Shown piece by piece: positions 43,598 through 52,403 of a stretch of DNA of 64,000 nucleotides. Origin of the DNA: Actinophytocola xinjiangensis (GTDB lineage Bacteria; Actinomycetota; Actinomycetes; Mycobacteriales; Pseudonocardiaceae); contig NZ_MSIF01000023.1 in NCBI RefSeq assembly GCF_001921215.1, positions 1 through 64,000 on the forward strand, written 5' to 3'. The notes beneath the pieces were generated by a model that saw only the letters and a list, made by a program, of their open reading frames with translations, ran no database searches and was not told the DNA's origin. Numbering within the stretch: the first letter of the stretch is position 1; each line of letters starts with the position of its first letter. The translations under genes were made by a program, and so were the position numbers.

Positions 43598-44356
43598 GTG
43601 CTGGTGGCAGCAACAGGCGCGGGCAACGCGGCGACGCCGCACAGACCAGTCAGGCGTGGCGACAAGGTCTCTGAGGCGATCGCGCGGGATATTGTTCGGC
43701 GGATTGGAGCGGAGGGGCTCTCTCCTGGTACGCAGTTGCCGCCCGAGGCCAAGATGCTGGAGGAGTATCGGGTCGGGCGGGGCTCGTTACGGGAGGCCCT
43801 GCGCATTCTGGAGGTACACGGGCTGATCTCGATCAAACCGGGCCCTCGGGGCGGACCGACCGTCGACCAGGTCGACACCCGCAGCTTCGGTCGGATGGCC
43901 TCACTGTTCTTCCAGATGGACGGGGTCACCATCCGCGAGCTGATCGAGGCCCGCCTGCACATGGAGCCGATGCTCGCGCGGGCCGCCGCCCAGCAGCAGG
44001 ACCCGCAACTCGTGCACGAACTGGCACGGTTCGACGGAAGCGGCCACGGCGACGACGAATATGCACGCAACGCCACCGACTTCCACCAGCTGGTCGCGGT
44101 CATGTCCGGCAACCGGATCATGAGCCTGTTCGGCCAGTCGCTGGCCGACGTGTTACGCGACCGGCTCCAGGACACGCTGTTCCCGAAGTCCCGGCGCCGC
44201 GAGATCCTTACCGTCCACAGTGATATCGGGACGGCCATCGCGCAGGGCGACCCCGACCGGGCCGAACGGTTGATGCGTTCGCACATGGAGGACTACGTCG
44301 CCCAGGTGAAACGCCGCCATCCAGGACTGATGCAGGAAGTCGTCGACTGGCGCTGA
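43598..44356 (+). CDS. GntR-family transcriptional regulator (FadR type)
   Basis: A 252-residue regulator. N-terminal winged helix (about 22-90: KVSEAIARDIVRRIGAEGLS, LPPEAKMLEEYRVGRGSLRE) and C-terminal FCD all-alpha domain with metal-binding residues (IEARLHMEPML, DFHQLVAVMSGN, HSDIGTAI). FadR types sense organic acids. GTG start; GTG at 43604 is also possible. It is divergent from the SMP-30 lactonase gene and is a plausible sensor of a sugar acid. Confidence 0.9.
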   Translation: MLVAATGAGNAATPHRPVRRGDKVSEAIARDIVRRIGAEGLSPGTQLPPEAKMLEEYRVGRGSLREALRILEVHGLISIKPGPRGGPTVDQVDTRSFGRMASLFFQMDGVTIRELIEARLHMEPMLARAAAQQQDPQLVHELARFDGSGHGDDEYARNATDFHQLVAVMSGNRIMSLFGQSLADVLRDRLQDTLFPKSRRREILTVHSDIGTAIAQGDPDRAERLMRSHMEDYVAQVKRRHPGLMQEVVDWR

Positions 44357-44437
44357 TTCACCCCGTAACGCCGGACCCCTTTCACTCGTTCACGTTTCAA
44401 CGGGACAAAACCGTGTTCGGGTCCGAAAGGGAGTTCG

Positions 44438-45751
44438 GTGACGGAGGCTCTCGGTCAACAGGCGGACGCGGAATTGATCGCCGCGGTCCGGCAGGGCGAC
44501 ATCGCGGCGTTCGGAATACTGTATGAACGTCATCTGACCTCGGCGAAACGCGCGGCCAGCTACCTGGCCCGCACCCCGGCCGAGCGCGAGGACCTCGTCG
44601 CCGAGGCGTTCACGCGGGTGCTGAGGATCCTGCGGGAGGGGCGCGGCCCGGTCGAGGAGTTCCGGCCCTACCTGCTGGTGACCCTGCGCAACACCGCCAT
44701 CCACAGTGCCACGCGTGGGTTACCCGTCGCGCTCTACGCGGACCTGCCGGACAGCATCGTCGTCGCCGAGGACGGCGGCGATCCGGTGATCGACCGCTGG
44801 AACGCCGGGCTGGCCGCGACCGCGTTCGCCAGCCTGCCGGAGCGGTGGCGGGTGGTGCTCTGGCACACCGAGGTGGAGAAGGAGTCGCCGGCGCAGATCG
44901 CGACGCTGCTGGGCATGCGCCCCAACAGTGTGGCCGCGCTGGCCTACCGGGCGCGCGAGGGTCTGCGGCAGGCCTACCTGCGGATGCACGACGGGTCGAC
45001 GCCCCGGCCGCAGTGCGCGCAGACGGTGAAGAAGCTCGCCGGGTTCGTGCGCGGGAACCTGCCGTCGCCGCTGTCGGACAAGATCGGCCGGCACCTGGCC
45101 GAGTGCCGCGACTGCCGGGCGAGGGCGGAGGTGTTGACCAGTATCAATTCCGAGATCGCCGGCCTGATCGCGCCGCTGGTGCTCGGCGCGCCGCTGGCCG
45201 CGGCCTACCTGCAGGCCACTCCGGCGGTGGTGACGGCGGCGATCGCCGCCGCGGAGTCCGGGCTGACCGGCCTGACGACCGGCGTGCTGGCGATGAAGGC
45301 GACCGTCCTCAAGGCCGGCGCGGCGGCGCTGGTGGCGGTGACGGCACTGACGACGACGGCGGCCGGCCCGGCCCTGGTGCCCGCTCGCGAGCCGACCAGG
45401 ATACGAGTCGTCGACGGCGAACGAACGGCGACCCTCACTGTGCCGACGCCGCCGACGCCCACGGTTCTGCCTCCATTGCCAACGATCGGCATCGATGCCG
45501 AAACCGCGAAAAAAACCGGCAACGGAACCCCGAATCGCGGGCCTGATGCCAACGCATCGGAAAATCGCAACACCAATGGCAACGGCCCCGAGACCATCAG
45601 CCGCCCCTGGCCAAAGGACTCACCACCAGAAACGGGTAAGGGAAAATCACCAACCACCAAACCCGGCAAAGGTCACGGCCGTGGAAAGAAACCCCAGCAC
45701 AGCACCCGGGACCACCCGCCGACAGGTGGTCAGGCAGGCCGCGGATCCTGA
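44438..45751 (+). CDS. ECF sigma factor with built-in zinc-finger and membrane tail
   Basis: A 437-residue protein. Residues about 8-180 are an ECF sigma factor: region 2 (LIAAVRQGDIAAFGILYERH, then EDLVAEAFTRVLRILREGRG) and region 4 (SLPERWRVVLWHTEVEKESP, then QIATLLGMRPNSV). Residues about 200-228 resemble an anti-sigma zinc finger (RHLAECRDCRAR, HxxxCxxC). About 280-310 is a hydrophobic helix, and about 320-437 is a Pro/Lys/Asn-rich tail that would lie outside. A sigma factor carrying its own anti-sigma-like domain on one chain would be membrane-held until released. GTG start after AAAGGGAG. No separate anti-sigma gene is adjacent. Confidence 0.88.
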   Translation: MTEALGQQADAELIAAVRQGDIAAFGILYERHLTSAKRAASYLARTPAEREDLVAEAFTRVLRILREGRGPVEEFRPYLLVTLRNTAIHSATRGLPVALYADLPDSIVVAEDGGDPVIDRWNAGLAATAFASLPERWRVVLWHTEVEKESPAQIATLLGMRPNSVAALAYRAREGLRQAYLRMHDGSTPRPQCAQTVKKLAGFVRGNLPSPLSDKIGRHLAECRDCRARAEVLTSINSEIAGLIAPLVLGAPLAAAYLQATPAVVTAAIAAAESGLTGLTTGVLAMKATVLKAGAAALVAVTALTTTAAGPALVPAREPTRIRVVDGERTATLTVPTPPTPTVLPPLPTIGIDAETAKKTGNGTPNRGPDANASENRNTNGNGPETISRPWPKDSPPETGKGKSPTTKPGKGHGRGKKPQHSTRDHPPTGGQAGRGS

Positions 45752-46098
45752 ACCGACCACCGATTGCCGTCCGGATCGGCGAAGAAGACGAACGCGCCAC
45801 CGGGCCCGGTCGACACGTCGCTCACCTCGACCCCGCGCCCAGCCAACTCGGCCCGAGCGGCCTCGATGTCCTCGACGACGAGCTGAACCCCCGCCAACGA
45901 CCCCGGCTCCGAGTCGACGATCCCCTTGCCCAGGGCGATCGAACAGGCCGACCCGGGTGGGGTGAGCTGCACGAACCGCAGATCGTCGCTCACGGTGTGG
46001 TCATGGTCGAGGATGAACCCGACCTTCTCGGTGTAGAACGCGATCGCACGGTCCACATCGGTCACCGGAACGGCGACCAGCTCCAACCGGTAGTCCAT
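45730..46098 (-). CDS. Glyoxalase/VOC family protein
   Basis: A 122-residue single VOC domain: LVAVPVTDVDRAIAFYTEKV at the N-terminus, IALGKGIVD in the middle and VFFADPDGNRWSVQD at the end. Function may be dioxygenase-, glyoxalase- or resistance-like; metal ligands are not clear from sequence. The last 22 bases overlap the sigma-factor gene tail to tail. Confidence 0.88.
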   Translation of the reverse strand: MDYRLELVAVPVTDVDRAIAFYTEKVGFILDHDHTVSDDLRFVQLTPPGSACSIALGKGIVDSEPGSLAGVQLVVEDIEAARAELAGRGVEVSDVSTGPGGAFVFFADPDGNRWSVQDPRPA

Positions 46099-46261
46099 GG
46101 CCCCGACCCTACGCCGACCCACCGAGACCACCTGGTTCATTTGTTTCCGCAGGTAGCGACGTTCGGGTAGTCCGTTGTCGACGACAACAGAAGCCGATCA
46201 CCGAAGCCCGGACCGCACCAACGACAGCCCACCTCGAGCCAGGCCAGAACGACCATCTCCC

Positions 46262-46347
46262 AGCCGCCCACTTCATCCACACCCCACCCGCTCACCCCCA
46301 GTTTCTGTCGGCCCTCCGCAGTAGCCTGGAAAGCGGGGGGCCCCCGC
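46262..46347 (+). repeat. 86-bp direct repeat, copy 1
   Basis: Matches 46701-46786 at 81 of 86 positions. Conserved features are a CACCCCCAGTTT segment, CCGCAGTAGCCTGGAAAG, and a terminal palindrome GCGGGGGGCCCCCGC. It flanks a 60-bp minisatellite. No gene lies in 46099-46940. Confidence 0.9.
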
Positions 46348-46415
46348 GGGTCCGGGGTCGGCGGGGTGGCTGTGGATCCCGGGTTGCGGCCGTGTTCAGC
46401 GGTGCCTGGACCGTC

Positions 46416-46653
46416 GTGACCGGGGCGTCCTGCTCGGGACCAATGAGGTCATGGCATGCGATCGGCGTGGCGGTAGTGACCGGGGTGTGCGGTTCGGGGG
46501 CGATGGGGTGTTGGTGTGCGGTTGGCGTGGTTGTGGTGGTTGGGGTGTGCGGTTCGGGCGGTGGGGTGTTGGTGTGCGGTTGGCGTGCCTGTGGTGATCG
46601 GGGCGTGCGGTTCGGGGGCAATGAGGTCATGGCGTGTGATTGGCGCGGCCATC
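46416..46653 (+). repeat. 60-bp tandem repeat (minisatellite), four units
   Basis: Units 46416-46475, 46476-46535, 46536-46593 (58 bp) and 46594-46653, each beginning GTGAYCGGGG or a close variant and containing TGCGGTTCGGG. The middle units are closest. G/T-rich on the plus strand. No coding potential I can support on either strand. Confidence 0.85.
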
Positions 46654-46700
46654 GTGTCGGTCCGCCGGCTCTAGACGTCAGATCGGCCGGCTCCCGACGC

Positions 46701-46786
46701 AGCCGCCCACCCCATCCACAGCCCACCCGCTCACCCCCAGTTTTTGTCGGTCCTCCGCAGTAGCCTGGAAAGCGGGGGGCCCCCGC
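46701..46786 (+). repeat. 86-bp direct repeat, copy 2
   Basis: Second copy of the element at 46262-46347, same orientation, 439 bases downstream, with five mismatches. The two copies bracket the 60-bp tandem repeat. Confidence 0.9.
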
Positions 46787-46940
46787 CGGGCCGAGGGCTG
46801 CAAAAGGGGCGGTTGTGGGCCCGTGGTTCGGGGGCTGGCCAGGTCCTAGGCGGGTTCCGCAACCGGGCGATGGCGTGGACGTTCGCCGGTGGTCGGCTCG
46901 ATCGATCGGTGCCAGCTCCGGGTCACACGCCACGGAAACG

Positions 46941-48194
46941 TTACGCCGGCCCGTCGTCACCGCAGCGGTTGGCGCGTTCTCGCAGGTAGCGGCGTTCGGG
47001 CTCGCTGAGGGTGCCGTTGGCGGCGGTGAGGTACGCGGTGCGGGCGGCGGCCGGGTCGCCGGCCTGTTCGAGGAGGTGGGCGCGCACGGCGTCCACCCGG
47101 TGTTGGCCGGCCAGGCGCGGGTCGTCGGCGACTTCGGCGATGAGGGCGAGGCCCGCCGGTGCGCCGTGCACCTTGCTCTCGGCCACCGCCTGGCTCAGGA
47201 CGATCACCGGGTTGTCGTGGAGGGCGCGCAGCAGTCGGTAGAGGCCGAGGATCTGTCGCCAGTCGGTGCGGGCGTCGCTGGGGGCCTCGTCGTGGACGGC
47301 GGCGATCGCGGCCTGGAGCAGGAACGGGCCGAAGCGGGGGGTGGCGGCCAGGGACGCCGCGACCAGGCCGGTGCCTTCGGCGATGGCGTCGCGGTCCCAG
47401 CGGGTGCGGTCCTGCTCGGCCATCGGGACGAGTGAGCCGTCGGGGGACAGGCGGGCGGGGCGGCGCGCGTCGGTCAGCAGCATCAGCGCGAGCAGGCCGG
47501 CGACCTCGTGGTCGCCGGGCAGCAGGCGGTGGACCAGGCGGGTCAGCCGGATGGCCTCGGTGGTCAGGTCGGGGCGGTGCAGGGCCTCGCCCTCGGTGGA
47601 CGTGTAACCCTCGTTGAAGATCAGGTACAGCACCTGCAGCACCGCGGACAGGCGCGCGGGCAGTTCGGCGGCGGGCGGGGTGCGGAAACCGATCCCGGAC
47701 GCGCGGATCCGCTGTTTGGCCCGCGTGATGCGTTTGGTCATGGTCGCCTCGGGCACCAGGAACGCGCGGGCGATCTCGGCGGTGCTCAGGCCGCCGACCG
47801 CGCGCAGCGTCAGCGGGATCTGCGCCGCCGGGGCCAGCGCCGGGTGGCAGCACAGGAACAGCAGCGTCAGCGAGTCGTCGGCCGGCGCGTCGGGGGCGTC
47901 GGCGGGCGGGGCGAGGTACTGGTCGCGCGGGATCCGCACGCCTTCGGTGTCCTCGCGGCGCCGGCGGGCGATCTCGCTGCGCAGGTGGTCGGTCATCCGC
48001 CGGTGGGCGACCCGCACCAGCCAGCCGCGCGGGTTGTCCGGCAGGCCCTCGGTCGGCCACTGCATTGCGGCGTCGAGCAGCGCCTCCTGGACGGCGTCCT
48101 CGGCCGCGGCGAAGTCGCCGAAGCGGCGGACCAGCGCACCGAGGACCCGCGGCGCCAGTTCGCGCAGCAGGTCCTCGATGGCCGTGTCACGCAC
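46941..48194 (-). CDS. ECF42-type sigma factor with C-terminal DUF6596/TPR-like extension
   Basis: A 417-residue protein. Region 2 near residues 10-75 (VLGALVRRFGDFAAAEDAVQ, PDNPRGWLVRVAHRRMTD), region 4 near 115-180 (LRAVGGLSTAEIARAFLVPE, TMTKRITRAKQRIR), then a long helical extension (about 185-417) with LYLIFNEGYTSTEGE and repeated helix pairs as in ECF42 proteins. These factors need the extension for activity and are encoded with DGPF proteins, as here. GTG start, 2 bases after the DGPF gene stop. Confidence 0.92.
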   Translation of the reverse strand: MRDTAIEDLLRELAPRVLGALVRRFGDFAAAEDAVQEALLDAAMQWPTEGLPDNPRGWLVRVAHRRMTDHLRSEIARRRREDTEGVRIPRDQYLAPPADAPDAPADDSLTLLFLCCHPALAPAAQIPLTLRAVGGLSTAEIARAFLVPEATMTKRITRAKQRIRASGIGFRTPPAAELPARLSAVLQVLYLIFNEGYTSTEGEALHRPDLTTEAIRLTRLVHRLLPGDHEVAGLLALMLLTDARRPARLSPDGSLVPMAEQDRTRWDRDAIAEGTGLVAASLAATPRFGPFLLQAAIAAVHDEAPSDARTDWRQILGLYRLLRALHDNPVIVLSQAVAESKVHGAPAGLALIAEVADDPRLAGQHRVDAVRAHLLEQAGDPAAARTAYLTAANGTLSEPERRYLRERANRCGDDGPA

Positions 48195-48196
48195 GG

Positions 48197-48580
48197 TCAG
48201 GAACCGAACCCGGCCGAGGTGGGGCGGATCTCGATCGTGTCGCCGGTCGCGTCGGCGATCCTGGCGCCGATCTCGACGGCCCGGTCGTAGCTCTGGCAGT
48301 CGATGATCGCGTAGCTGGCGAGCACCTCCTTGAGCTCGGCGTACGGGCCGTCGGTGACCTCGGGGCCGTCGGGGCGCTTGCGGATGGTCTTGGTGTGCGA
48401 CGGCTGTTCGAGACCCTCCGTAGTCACGAATTCACCCGATTCGGTGAGTTCCTTGCCGAGGACCTCGTAGAACTCGCAGGCCTCCTGCACGTCGGCCGGC
48501 ATCGGGGCGTTGGGGTCCCAGTTCGTGACCGCGTCCTCCCAGGCCTGGGCGTTGGTGTAGGCGAGCATCAGATACCTCAT
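48197..48580 (-). CDS. YCII-related DGPF-domain protein
   Basis: A 127-residue dimeric ferredoxin-like fold. MRYLMLAYTNAQAWED is the typical start; DGPYAELKEVLASYAIID holds the DGP(F/Y) motif. It is the standard neighbour of ECF42 sigma factors, probably part of the regulon or signalling. ATG follows AGGAG. First gene of the pair, 2 bases before the sigma gene. Confidence 0.9.
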   Translation of the reverse strand: MRYLMLAYTNAQAWEDAVTNWDPNAPMPADVQEACEFYEVLGKELTESGEFVTTEGLEQPSHTKTIRKRPDGPEVTDGPYAELKEVLASYAIIDCQSYDRAVEIGARIADATGDTIEIRPTSAGFGS

Positions 48581-48937
48581 GGTCAACTCCTTGTTCGACT
48601 CGGTTGTACTGGGACGTCGGAGCCGACTCGCCGGCGAGGACACCCTCCCAGCGGAAATCTAACCGAGACTTTCGGCGGGCTGCGGGCCAAGACCGGGGAC
48701 CTGCTGGGGAAAGGGTTTTCCTCAGGGGGCGGGCGGCCGTTGAGGTCTTGCCAGGCGTCGGATCCGCTCGTTACGCTCCGAATACATCCCGACGCAGGGA
48801 GTGCGACATGGATCGGTGTGACCGTCCCGTCACTTCGGTGGACGCCTGCCCGCGATCAACACCGCCACGGTGGTGTCGCTTTCTGTCCTGACGCGACGGT
48901 TCGGTGCGTTCGTGGTCCGTTCGGGAGGGAGTACGCG
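48581..48937. other. Gene-free divergent promoter region
   Basis: 357 bases between the minus-strand DGPF gene and the plus-strand solute-binding gene. No credible gene. An imperfect palindrome GGAAA-GGGT-TTTCC at 48708-48721 could be a regulator site. GGGAGGGAGT at its end is the ribosome site for the next gene. Confidence 0.4.
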
Positions 48938-50137
48938 ATGCGCAGGACGTTCCTGATGGCGATGGCGGCCGCGCTGGTGGTCGGGGCGTGCGGGGCGCCG
49001 GAGGACAACACGCCGTCGGCCGACGCGCCGGGGGAGGTGCCGGACAGGCCGTCCGCGCCGGTGGAGCTGAACATCCTGGACGTGGCCGGCAACCTGCAAC
49101 TGACGCAGGGAATGATCGACGAGTTCGTGGCGGAGAACCCGGACATCGTGTCGAAGGTCAACTACACCAAGGCGACGGCGCCGGAGATGCCTGGGAAGTT
49201 ACAGGCCGAGCAGCGCGGCGGAACGTCGCAGACCCACCTGGTCCTGACCGGCACCGACGGCCTGGCCTCGGTGATCGAGCAGGAGTTGGTCCTCACGCTG
49301 CTGCCCGAGTTCGACGCCCGGTTCCCCTCCCTGGAGGAGAACTACCTCCCGGCGGCGGCCGACATGCACGCGCTGGCGCAGGGGCAGGGGATCACGGTGA
49401 CGTTCTACCCGTCCGGTCCGCTGCTGGAGTACGACCCGGAAACGGTGTCCGATCCGCCAGGATCGGCCGAGGAACTGCTGACCTGGGCCAAGGCGAACCC
49501 GGGCAAGTTCCAGTACGCGCAGCCGGCGAACTCGGGGCCGGGCCGGACGTTCATCATGGGGCTGCCCTACCTGCTTGGCGATTCCGATCCGAAGGACCCG
49601 GTCAACGGGTGGGACAAGACGTGGGCCTATCTGGCCGAACTGGGGAAGTACGTCGACTACTACCCCACGGGAACCACGGACACCATGAAGAACCTGGCCA
49701 ACGGAACCGTGTCGATGGTGGCCACGACCACCGGTTGGGACATCAACCCTCGCGTTCTGGGAACGGTCCCGGCGCGCATGTCGGTGGCGACGATGGAAGG
49801 TTTTCACTGGGTCACGGACGCGCATTACGCGGTGGTGCCCCGGGGGGTTTCGCCGGATGTGCTGTCGGCCGACCTGGCTCTGATGCGGTGGATGCTGCGC
49901 CCCGAACAGCAGGCGAAGGCTTTCGACAGCGGGTACTTCTACCCCGGCCCGGCGGTGGACGGCGTGACACTGGAGATGGCCCCCGAAGAATCACGGAAGG
50001 TCATCGAGGAGTTCGGCCGGGACGAGTACGACGAGTTGATCGCGGACAATCCGCAGGAGACCTCGTTGCCGGCGCCGGCGCAGGTCGCCGCGTTCCAACG
50101 CTGGGATCGAGAAATCGGAAGCGGGAAGACCCGGTGA
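48938..50137 (+). CDS. Solute-binding lipoprotein of a PotD/AfuA-like ABC importer
   Basis: A 399-residue exported lipoprotein: signal MRRTFLMAMAAALVVGACGA with lipobox GAC (Cys at 18). The body is a type II binding protein of the family 1/PotD group (ELNILDVAGNLQLTQGMIDE, FQYAQPANSGPGRTFIMGLP, KNLANGTVSMVATTTGWDIN, HYAVVPRGV). Ligand unknown. It leads the importer cluster that resumes at 50479 after a 341-base low-complexity gap. Confidence 0.9.
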   Translation: MRRTFLMAMAAALVVGACGAPEDNTPSADAPGEVPDRPSAPVELNILDVAGNLQLTQGMIDEFVAENPDIVSKVNYTKATAPEMPGKLQAEQRGGTSQTHLVLTGTDGLASVIEQELVLTLLPEFDARFPSLEENYLPAAADMHALAQGQGITVTFYPSGPLLEYDPETVSDPPGSAEELLTWAKANPGKFQYAQPANSGPGRTFIMGLPYLLGDSDPKDPVNGWDKTWAYLAELGKYVDYYPTGTTDTMKNLANGTVSMVATTTGWDINPRVLGTVPARMSVATMEGFHWVTDAHYAVVPRGVSPDVLSADLALMRWMLRPEQQAKAFDSGYFYPGPAVDGVTLEMAPEESRKVIEEFGRDEYDELIADNPQETSLPAPAQVAAFQRWDREIGSGKTR

Positions 50138-50478
50138 TTCCCGGTAGGTACCGCAGCAGTCCGCCGACAACCCCCAACCCACCCCGCGCAACACCCACCA
50201 CCAAGACCCTCAAACACCCACAATCCCAACAAACCCAACCCCGCCCAACAGGTAGGTAGACCCCCACCCTCCCGGGGGCACCCCTCAGGCCCATTCTACT
50301 CGGAAGGCGGTCTTGGGGGCCCGCTTCGGGCTCTGCCTGTGGACAACTCGAAGCACCCGTGACCCACCTCGCGAAGAGTCCGCGACCCAACCTGAACCCA
50401 CGACCGAGGACCAGGCCCGACGTGCCACGACCAAACCCGAGATCGTGTCCTGTCGCTCCGTGAAAGGCGGTGGTAGGG
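50138..50478. other. G-poor, C-rich intergenic tract (G-quadruplex-prone on the minus strand)
   Basis: From about 50156 to 50290 the plus strand is almost free of G except in short clusters, with repeated ACCC and CCCAAC units. The opposite strand contains GGGCGGGGTTGGG and then TTTGTTGGG, a canonical four-run G-quadruplex pattern. A partial hairpin CCCGGG lies at its right end. No gene is supported. It splits the binding-protein gene from the rest of its importer cluster and may lower or terminate read-through. Confidence 0.5.
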
Positions 50479-51534
50479 GTGAGTGATGGGTTCGCCTCGT
50501 TGCGGATGGAGAACGTCCGACGGGTCTTCGGGGAACAGACGGCGCTACGAGGACTTGACCTGAGCATCTCGGGCGGCGAATTCGTCGCTCTGCTGGGCCC
50601 TTCGGGCTGCGGCAAATCGACCGCGTTGAACTGTCTGGCCGGCCTGCTGCCCCTGTCCGGCGGCCAGATCTTTCTCGACGAGCGGCGGATCGACCTGTTA
50701 CCGCCCGAGCGGCGGGATTTCGGAATGGTGTTCCAGAACTACGCGCTGTTCCCGCACATGTCCGTCCGCCGGAACGTGGGTTTCGGTCTGGTGATGCGAC
50801 GGGTCGCGCGCGGGGAACGGGAACGGCGGGTCGAACAGGCACTGCGGTTGGTGCGGTTGACCGACCACGCCCACAAGTTCCCGGCCCAGCTCTCCGGCGG
50901 CCAGCAGCAGCGGGTGGCCATCGCCAGGGCGATCGTGGTGGAGCCTCGCGTGGTGTTGATGGACGAACCGTTGTCGAACCTGGACGCCGCGCTGCGGCTG
51001 GAGATGCGGACCGAGATCCGGCGGCTGCACCAGGAGTTGGGGCTGACGACCGTGTACGTCACGCACGATCAGGAGGAGGCGCTGGCGCTGGCCGATCGCC
51101 TGGTCGTCCTGCGGGAGGGCGAGGTGCAGCAGATCGGGACCCCGGAGGAGGTCTACGCGTCGCCGGCCAACCGGTATGTCGCCGGGTTCATGGGCTACCG
51201 GAACGTGATTCCGGCGGCGGTGTCGGCCGTGGCCGGCGGCGGGGTGGTGGTGCGGGCGGCGGGCGCCCTGCTGCGGGGCGTCGCCCAGGGCGGGGTCGGG
51301 GGTGGCGTGGACGTGGTGGTGGCCGTTCGACCCTCGGACGTGGCGGTGGGGGAGGGGGAGAACGCGCTGCGGGGCGTGGTGGAGATCGTCGAGTACCACG
51401 GGCGGGAGCAGGCCGTTCAGGTGCGGTTGGACGACGGCACCGCGTTTCACGTGCGCACCGGGACACGGTTGGCGCCGGGGGATCCGGTCGCGTTGACCGT
51501 GCCGGCCCAGCGGGTTCTGGTGTTCGCGTCGTGA
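50479..51534 (+). CDS. ABC transporter ATP-binding protein (PotA/CysA-like)
   Basis: A 351-residue importer ATPase. Walker [50 protein letters not shown], Walker B VVLMDEPLSNLD, VTHDQEEALAL, and a C-terminal TOBE domain (about 265-350). GTG 50479 is chosen from the spacing to AAAGGCGG (50463-50470); GTG 50470 is possible. The GTG start of the next gene overlaps its TGA (51531-51534). Confidence 0.92.
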   Translation: MSDGFASLRMENVRRVFGEQTALRGLDLSISGGEFVALLGPSGCGKSTALNCLAGLLPLSGGQIFLDERRIDLLPPERRDFGMVFQNYALFPHMSVRRNVGFGLVMRRVARGERERRVEQALRLVRLTDHAHKFPAQLSGGQQQRVAIARAIVVEPRVVLMDEPLSNLDAALRLEMRTEIRRLHQELGLTTVYVTHDQEEALALADRLVVLREGEVQQIGTPEEVYASPANRYVAGFMGYRNVIPAAVSAVAGGGVVVRAAGALLRGVAQGGVGGGVDVVVAVRPSDVAVGEGENALRGVVEIVEYHGREQAVQVRLDDGTAFHVRTGTRLAPGDPVALTVPAQRVLVFAS

Positions 51535-52403
51535 AGGGGCGGCACTGGTTGGCCGAGCGTGGCGTGGACCGGGTGCTGCTGTTGTTGGTGCCCGGCCTCG
51601 TGTTCGTGGTGGGATTGTTCGCCTATCCGGTGTTGTACGGGTTGCAGCTCTCCTTCCAGCCCAAGGAAGGCGGCGGGTTCTTTGAGAACTACGTCCGGTT
51701 CTTCGCGGATCCTTATTTGCGGGACACGATCTGGATCACGTTGCGGTTGGCGTTGCCGGCGGCGTTGATCAATGTGGTGGCTTCTGTTCCGGTGGCTTAC
51801 CGGTTGCGCGGACGGGTGCGGGGAAAGCGCTTCCTCACCACTGTTCTCGTGGTGCCGATCACTCTCGGGACCGTGTTGACGGCCGAAGGGTTGATCGGAT
51901 ACCTGGGGCCGGTGGGTTGGTTCAACAAGATCCTCCTGGGGATCGGGCTGATCGATGAACCCCTGCGGTTGGTGCACAACTACTGGGGTGTGCTGTTCTC
52001 GCTGATCATCACCGGATTTCCGTTCGCGTTCCTGTTGACCCTGTCCTATCTGTCGGGAATTGATCCGTCGTTGGAGAAGGCGGCGGCCACGTTGGGCGCG
52101 GACTGGTGGCGCCGATTCCGGTACGTGACGCTTCCGCTGCTCGCCCCCGGGCTCGCCATCACGTTCTGTCTGACGTTCGTGCTCGCGTTCTCCGTGTTTC
52201 CCTCCGCCTATCTGGTGGGCCTTCCCCAGGGGGAGACGCGGGTCATCTCGATCGCGGCCTACGAGTCCGCCTTCCGGGACAGTGACTACCCGCTCGGCTC
52301 GGCGATCGCGATGATCATGGCGGTGGTGATGGTGGTCGTGGTGGGGCTGGTGCTGCTGTGGCGGTCCACGCTCTACCGGGGAGCGACGGGAGGCAAGGGA
52401 TGA
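51531..52403 (+). CDS. ABC transporter permease (PotB-like)
   Basis: A 290-residue membrane protein with six helices; first helix LLLLVPGLVFVVGLFAYPVL. The coupling motif reads LEKAAATLGADWWRRFRYVT (EAA region). Resembles spermidine/Fe/thiosulfate-type permeases. Four-base overlaps on both sides (51531-51534 and 52400-52403). Confidence 0.92.
   Translation: MKGRHWLAERGVDRVLLLLVPGLVFVVGLFAYPVLYGLQLSFQPKEGGGFFENYVRFFADPYLRDTIWITLRLALPAALINVVASVPVAYRLRGRVRGKRFLTTVLVVPITLGTVLTAEGLIGYLGPVGWFNKILLGIGLIDEPLRLVHNYWGVLFSLIITGFPFAFLLTLSYLSGIDPSLEKAAATLGADWWRRFRYVTLPLLAPGLAITFCLTFVLAFSVFPSAYLVGLPQGETRVISIAAYESAFRDSDYPLGSAIAMIMAVVMVVVVGLVLLWRSTLYRGATGGKG

Noticed and set aside
46416-46653. 60-bp units considered as a CRISPR array
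   Set aside because: The units are contiguous and similar over their full length, with no unique spacers and no cas genes.
46292-46960. Possible minus-strand protein through the 60-bp repeat
   Set aside because: Its His/Pro/Thr-rich repeats simply mirror the DNA repeat; no ribosome site and no homologous domain visible.
48604-48891. Small open frame upstream of the solute-binding gene
   Set aside because: Composition is not coding-like, no ribosome site, and it overlaps the expected promoter region.
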